From Cytophagaceae bacterium (GTDB taxonomy: Bacteria; Bacteroidota; Bacteroidia; Cytophagales; Cyclobacteriaceae): a stretch of DNA of 64,000 nucleotides. The DNA lies in NCBI GenBank assembly GCA_006969745.1, contig CP030886.1:4003234-4067233 (forward strand), written 5' to 3'. Under the pieces are notes generated by a model that worked only from the letters and a program-made list of their open reading frames with translations, did not search any database and was not told where the DNA came from. This document shows, one piece after another, positions 61,250-64,000 of the stretch. Made by a program: the position numbers and the translations under genes. The first letter of the stretch is position 1. Every line of letters starts with the position of its first letter.

Positions 61250-63835
61250 TCAAAAGCTTGGATCATATTTATAAAATTGGTGTCCAAAAGTTAATCCATC
61301 TCCAAACAAAAGTCCATTGATTGTAAAAGGGATTAACCCGATTCGATCTTCAGGATCTGTTATCTCAATGAAATTATTTGTAATAGGATTATACTCCATC
61401 AATTTGGTAGTAAATGAGTTAGGATATGGAATAAATCTGAAAGGAGCACCAAAGTTATAAACAGAATTATATGATTGAACAATCATATCGATGAGGTACA
61501 CCTTACTATCAAGAATCAAAACATCATTTATTCTATTTAGGCTAGACGTTGTGTAGTCAATTGTCCAAGTATCGCCCACTTCATCATAATGCGAAAAAAT
61601 AGTTTGTCCAATATCTAAATCATAATAGACACAATGTAGAACCCCACTGATTATATAGCTTTTCGGTGAAAAATAAGCGCCATCAACAATTTCATTGTCT
61701 GATAAACTCGATTTAGTCGTCCATGAATCAGATAGATGATCATACTCATACACACTTTTTGAAATCAAAAACCCTTTTCCATTCAAACTATTTCCATCAT
61801 AGGTATTTTTTTCAACATCAGGAATGTCATTAAGTTGAGTCCAACTATTAACGGATGGATCAAAAACCCAAAAATCCTTTTTAAAAACTGGTGGAGAAAC
61901 CAGGTTAGGGTTACCAGAACCTCCTCTGACATAGCCAGTACCATAATAAATTTTACCATTTAAAACGAAACCTGTGCCATGATAGCGATTATTATCATTA
62001 AAGCCTCCAACACCTGGAAAAGAAGCAAGTTGTATCCATTCTTCTGTATTTAGGTCAAATTCATACAAGGCTTTTGATGCGGTTATGACATAACCCTTAT
62101 CTCCAATCTGAAAAGATTTGCTAAAAGAACCAAAGTTTAAATTTTCAAGTAATGACCAAGGAGCAGCATATTGAAGAGTTAATTCATCCGTATTAAATGA
62201 ACTAATTGCATTTGAGTAATTCAATGGTCTAACAATTTCTTCTGTAACTAAAGCATTGTCTAAAACTGATTCATTAATTCTAACCTGGATTGAGTTTTTA
62301 GAAGAGCTTACGATATCAAGATTTGAGCCATTGTATGAAACTGTGTTTAATGAAGAGTTTGGATTGAAATAGTCCCCATTTATTGTAATTAAAGCATTGA
62401 TATCACTTGTTAAATTGGTGCTGATGGAATTATATACTGGTAACTCTAATGTGAATGTTTGCTCTGTAATGTCATATCCCTTTCCAATTTGAATCTCTAA
62501 TTGAGATGACACAGAACCTAATTCATCTGGAATAACAATTGTCAATTCATCAGTAGAGCTAGCAGTCACCTTAGCCTGAACGCCACCAACTTTAACATCA
62601 ATATCATTTGGATTATTAGAAAAGTTGTTTCCAAATATACTTATCTCAGTTCCCCAGGTAGCTTTTAAGGGGCTGATGGACTCAATTTCAGGGCCCAGAT
62701 AATAGAAATCTATAATATTAGATTCTAAATCAGCTACTTCGAGTTTGACAGTAATCGGATTTCTTACCCCATCAGGTACTTCTGCGATAATTTCATTATT
62801 GTCTGAAATATTGATCTTAGCTAAAGATTCGTTGAAATATATTTTGACTTCATCTGAGAGAAAACTGAAATTCACACCAAACAAAACAACTGGGTCATTG
62901 TAATATGCAGCCACAGGTGAAATGCCATTAATAATAGGACTTAGTACCTCAAGAGATTCGCTTGTAATTTCTTGGTCAACCGAGTTCTTTATTGATATTG
63001 AGAAATTTTGTGGAACAACCGGAATTATAAGTTTAATAAGATTGCTATCGGCGGCTATAGGATCGAGTTTGACACCATTTATACTAATATTAGTTAAGGT
63101 CTTGTCAAGACCAAAGTAGCTACCTACTATTTGAATGGTATCTCCGTAAACAAGCTTTTTTTTAGAAACTGATTTGATTTTTGGTGAAATAAAGTCAAGC
63201 GGGGTATCATATTCAGCCATATTTCCTTGAGTGGACACTTTTACAACAGGGTTAGCATCTTCAATTGAAAGTGGCACTAATATTTTGATTATTGTGTCTG
63301 AGGCTGATATTATAGGAGCTGTAGCTTCCCCAAGTTTTACCTCATTTTGTGATGTTAAATAGCTAAAGCCTTTTCCTCTAATTGTAACTGTGTCTGAGTA
63401 GAAAATGTTAATTGGAGTAACTACTTCAATATTTGGAGCTCGGCTTCCTAAACTCATAAAAGAAATATTCTCTCCATATACAATGAAATCATCTGTTTCA
63501 ACAAAAGCTCGAACGAAATATAAAGTTTCTTCTTTTAAAGTTGTTTTTATTGTTTCTGAGAACCTCTCGGATTGAATGTTTTCAGAATAAATAACTCGAT
63601 CACTACTTTCTAAAGTCGGATTTTCACTTTCGCCCCAAACAAATCCATAATTCATAATCTCAAATTCACCACGAAATATTATTTCAGCATTTAATCTTGC
63701 TCCATCTGATGTGATTTCAGTAACTGAGAGCGTTTTTAATCTCGGATAATTTCTGCTGATGACATCTTCTTCATCACATTTGACCAGTAACGCTAACAAG
63801 GATACTAACAAGAAATTTCTGAATACAATGTTCAT
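61250..63835 (-). CDS. Lipoprotein with IPT/TIG domains and a kelch-like propeller
   Basis: An 861-residue surface lipoprotein (signal ending LLALLVKC). An N-terminal fibronectin-like segment (about 30-125, LSVTEITSDGARLNAEI) is followed by five to six IPT/TIG domains (about 130-540, repeated I..VSP..A..GD.V.I.G..F). A kelch-like beta-propeller comes last (about 565-861; KGYVITASKALYEFDLNTEEW, FVLNGKIYYGTGYV, FWVFDPSVNSWTQL). This is the layout of outer-membrane surface proteins involved in adhesion or ligand capture. Its ATG overlaps the stop of the upstream barrel gene (ATGA), so the two form an operon. Confidence 0.9.
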   Translation of the reverse strand: MNIVFRNFLLVSLLALLVKCDEEDVISRNYPRLKTLSVTEITSDGARLNAEIIFRGEFEIMNYGFVWGESENPTLESSDRVIYSENIQSERFSETIKTTLKEETLYFVRAFVETDDFIVYGENISFMSLGSRAPNIEVVTPINIFYSDTVTIRGKGFSYLTSQNEVKLGEATAPIISASDTIIKILVPLSIEDANPVVKVSTQGNMAEYDTPLDFISPKIKSVSKKKLVYGDTIQIVGSYFGLDKTLTNISINGVKLDPIAADSNLIKLIIPVVPQNFSISIKNSVDQEITSESLEVLSPIINGISPVAAYYNDPVVLFGVNFSFLSDEVKIYFNESLAKINISDNNEIIAEVPDGVRNPITVKLEVADLESNIIDFYYLGPEIESISPLKATWGTEISIFGNNFSNNPNDIDVKVGGVQAKVTASSTDELTIVIPDELGSVSSQLEIQIGKGYDITEQTFTLELPVYNSISTNLTSDINALITINGDYFNPNSSLNTVSYNGSNLDIVSSSKNSIQVRINESVLDNALVTEEIVRPLNYSNAISSFNTDELTLQYAAPWSLLENLNFGSFSKSFQIGDKGYVITASKALYEFDLNTEEWIQLASFPGVGGFNDNNRYHGTGFVLNGKIYYGTGYVRGGSGNPNLVSPPVFKKDFWVFDPSVNSWTQLNDIPDVEKNTYDGNSLNGKGFLISKSVYEYDHLSDSWTTKSSLSDNEIVDGAYFSPKSYIISGVLHCVYYDLDIGQTIFSHYDEVGDTWTIDYTTSSLNRINDVLILDSKVYLIDMIVQSYNSVYNFGAPFRFIPYPNSFTTKLMEYNPITNNFIEITDPEDRIGLIPFTINGLLFGDGLTFGHQFYKYDPSF

Positions 63836-64000
63836 TTTTTGAACAGAATTAAATTCAATGAAATTCGACTATTGTTTGCATTGAAACGGTTTGTTTTACT
63901 AAGCGAGGGCATTTGAAAATATCGAATAGCAACACTCCCAGTGAATTTTTTATAGGACTTAAGAATCCCAAAACCGCCCCAATAACCAATTTGATTATCG
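63832..64000 (-). CDS. Outer-membrane beta-barrel protein (3' end only)
   Basis: Fifty-five residues and a stop, running off the right end of the window. The sequence has amphipathic strands (QIGYWGGFGILKSYKKFTG, VAIRYFQMP) and ends with a typical last barrel strand RISLNLILFKK. It overlaps the IPT/kelch lipoprotein ATG by 3 bp, so the barrel protein and the lipoprotein are probably made together as surface partners. The family cannot be named from this fragment. Confidence 0.65.
   Translation of the reverse strand, partial: DNQIGYWGGFGILKSYKKFTGSVAIRYFQMPSLSKTNRFNANNSRISLNLILFKK

Noticed and set aside
1-64000. tRNA, rRNA, CRISPR arrays, prophage or insertion sequences
   Set aside because: No cloverleaf, conserved rRNA stretch, regularly spaced repeats, integrase or transposase was found on reading both strands.

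Overview
The window is a chromosomal stretch of a Bacteroidota bacterium, most likely a free-living Cytophagales-type member; that rank is inferred from gene content, and no rRNA is present to test it. Pointers are FecI/FecR/TonB-receptor signalling, PadR plus a large FtsX-type permease with its own N-terminal prefix domain, many outer-membrane lipoproteins with Ig-like, IPT and propeller repeats, LytTR regulators, a SiaC protein, weak Shine-Dalgarno signals and many overlapping start/stop codons. I found no tRNA, rRNA, CRISPR array, phage, integrase or transposase.

Layout. 1-7.3 kb: housekeeping and stress genes (tRNA nucleotidyltransferase, antiporter, MsrA, rhodanese, beta-carbonic anhydrase). 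7.4-13.7 kb: an EF-hand protein, the histidine-degradation pair hutU-hutH, an HDAC-like deacetylase and a SRPBCC/GyrI-like protein. 13.7-20.4 kb: an ECF sigma/FecR/TonB-receptor signalling locus with two divergent Ig-repeat lipoproteins. 20.4-27 kb: an Omp85-type protein, two histidine kinases and a globin. 27-36.6 kb: PadR with permease, an operon of SUMF1-domain protein, second ECF sigma and membrane protein, then a LytTR regulator and small membrane proteins. 36.6-39 kb: SiaC, a lone PAS protein, and paralogues of two genes from the 4-8 kb region. 39-43.5 kb: a tight four-gene operon (circularly permuted ATP-grasp, alpha-E protein, zinc metallopeptidase, small-molecule-kinase-like protein). 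43.5-49.3 kb: SGNH lipoprotein, SPOR protein, NHL-propeller lipoprotein and a membrane protein with a decayed relative beside it. 49.4-59.7 kb: a LytS/LytR-type pair and a cluster of hydrolase-fold proteins with C-terminal TPRs. 59.7-64 kb: a zinc peptidase, an IPT/kelch lipoprotein and the end of an outer-membrane beta-barrel gene.

Three observations stand out. (1) The same bipartite sequence, GGGTAGGGT, 14-15 bases, GCGTT, then TCTAWT, occurs before fecR, divergently before the Ig-repeat lipoprotein, and 27 kb away before the SGNH lipoprotein at 43575. It looks like the promoter of the ECF sigma at 16351 and predicts a small surface regulon. (2) The AraC-type membrane regulator at 56124-57227 has its central 531 bp inverted. 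Flipping the block back at short inverted repeats (CTGA/TCAG at the block edges) restores one unbroken 367-codon gene. (3) Two neighbouring hydrolase-fold proteins have lost their catalytic motifs (SxxK at 54124; GxSxG at 58024) but keep C-terminal TPRs, suggesting non-enzymatic roles.
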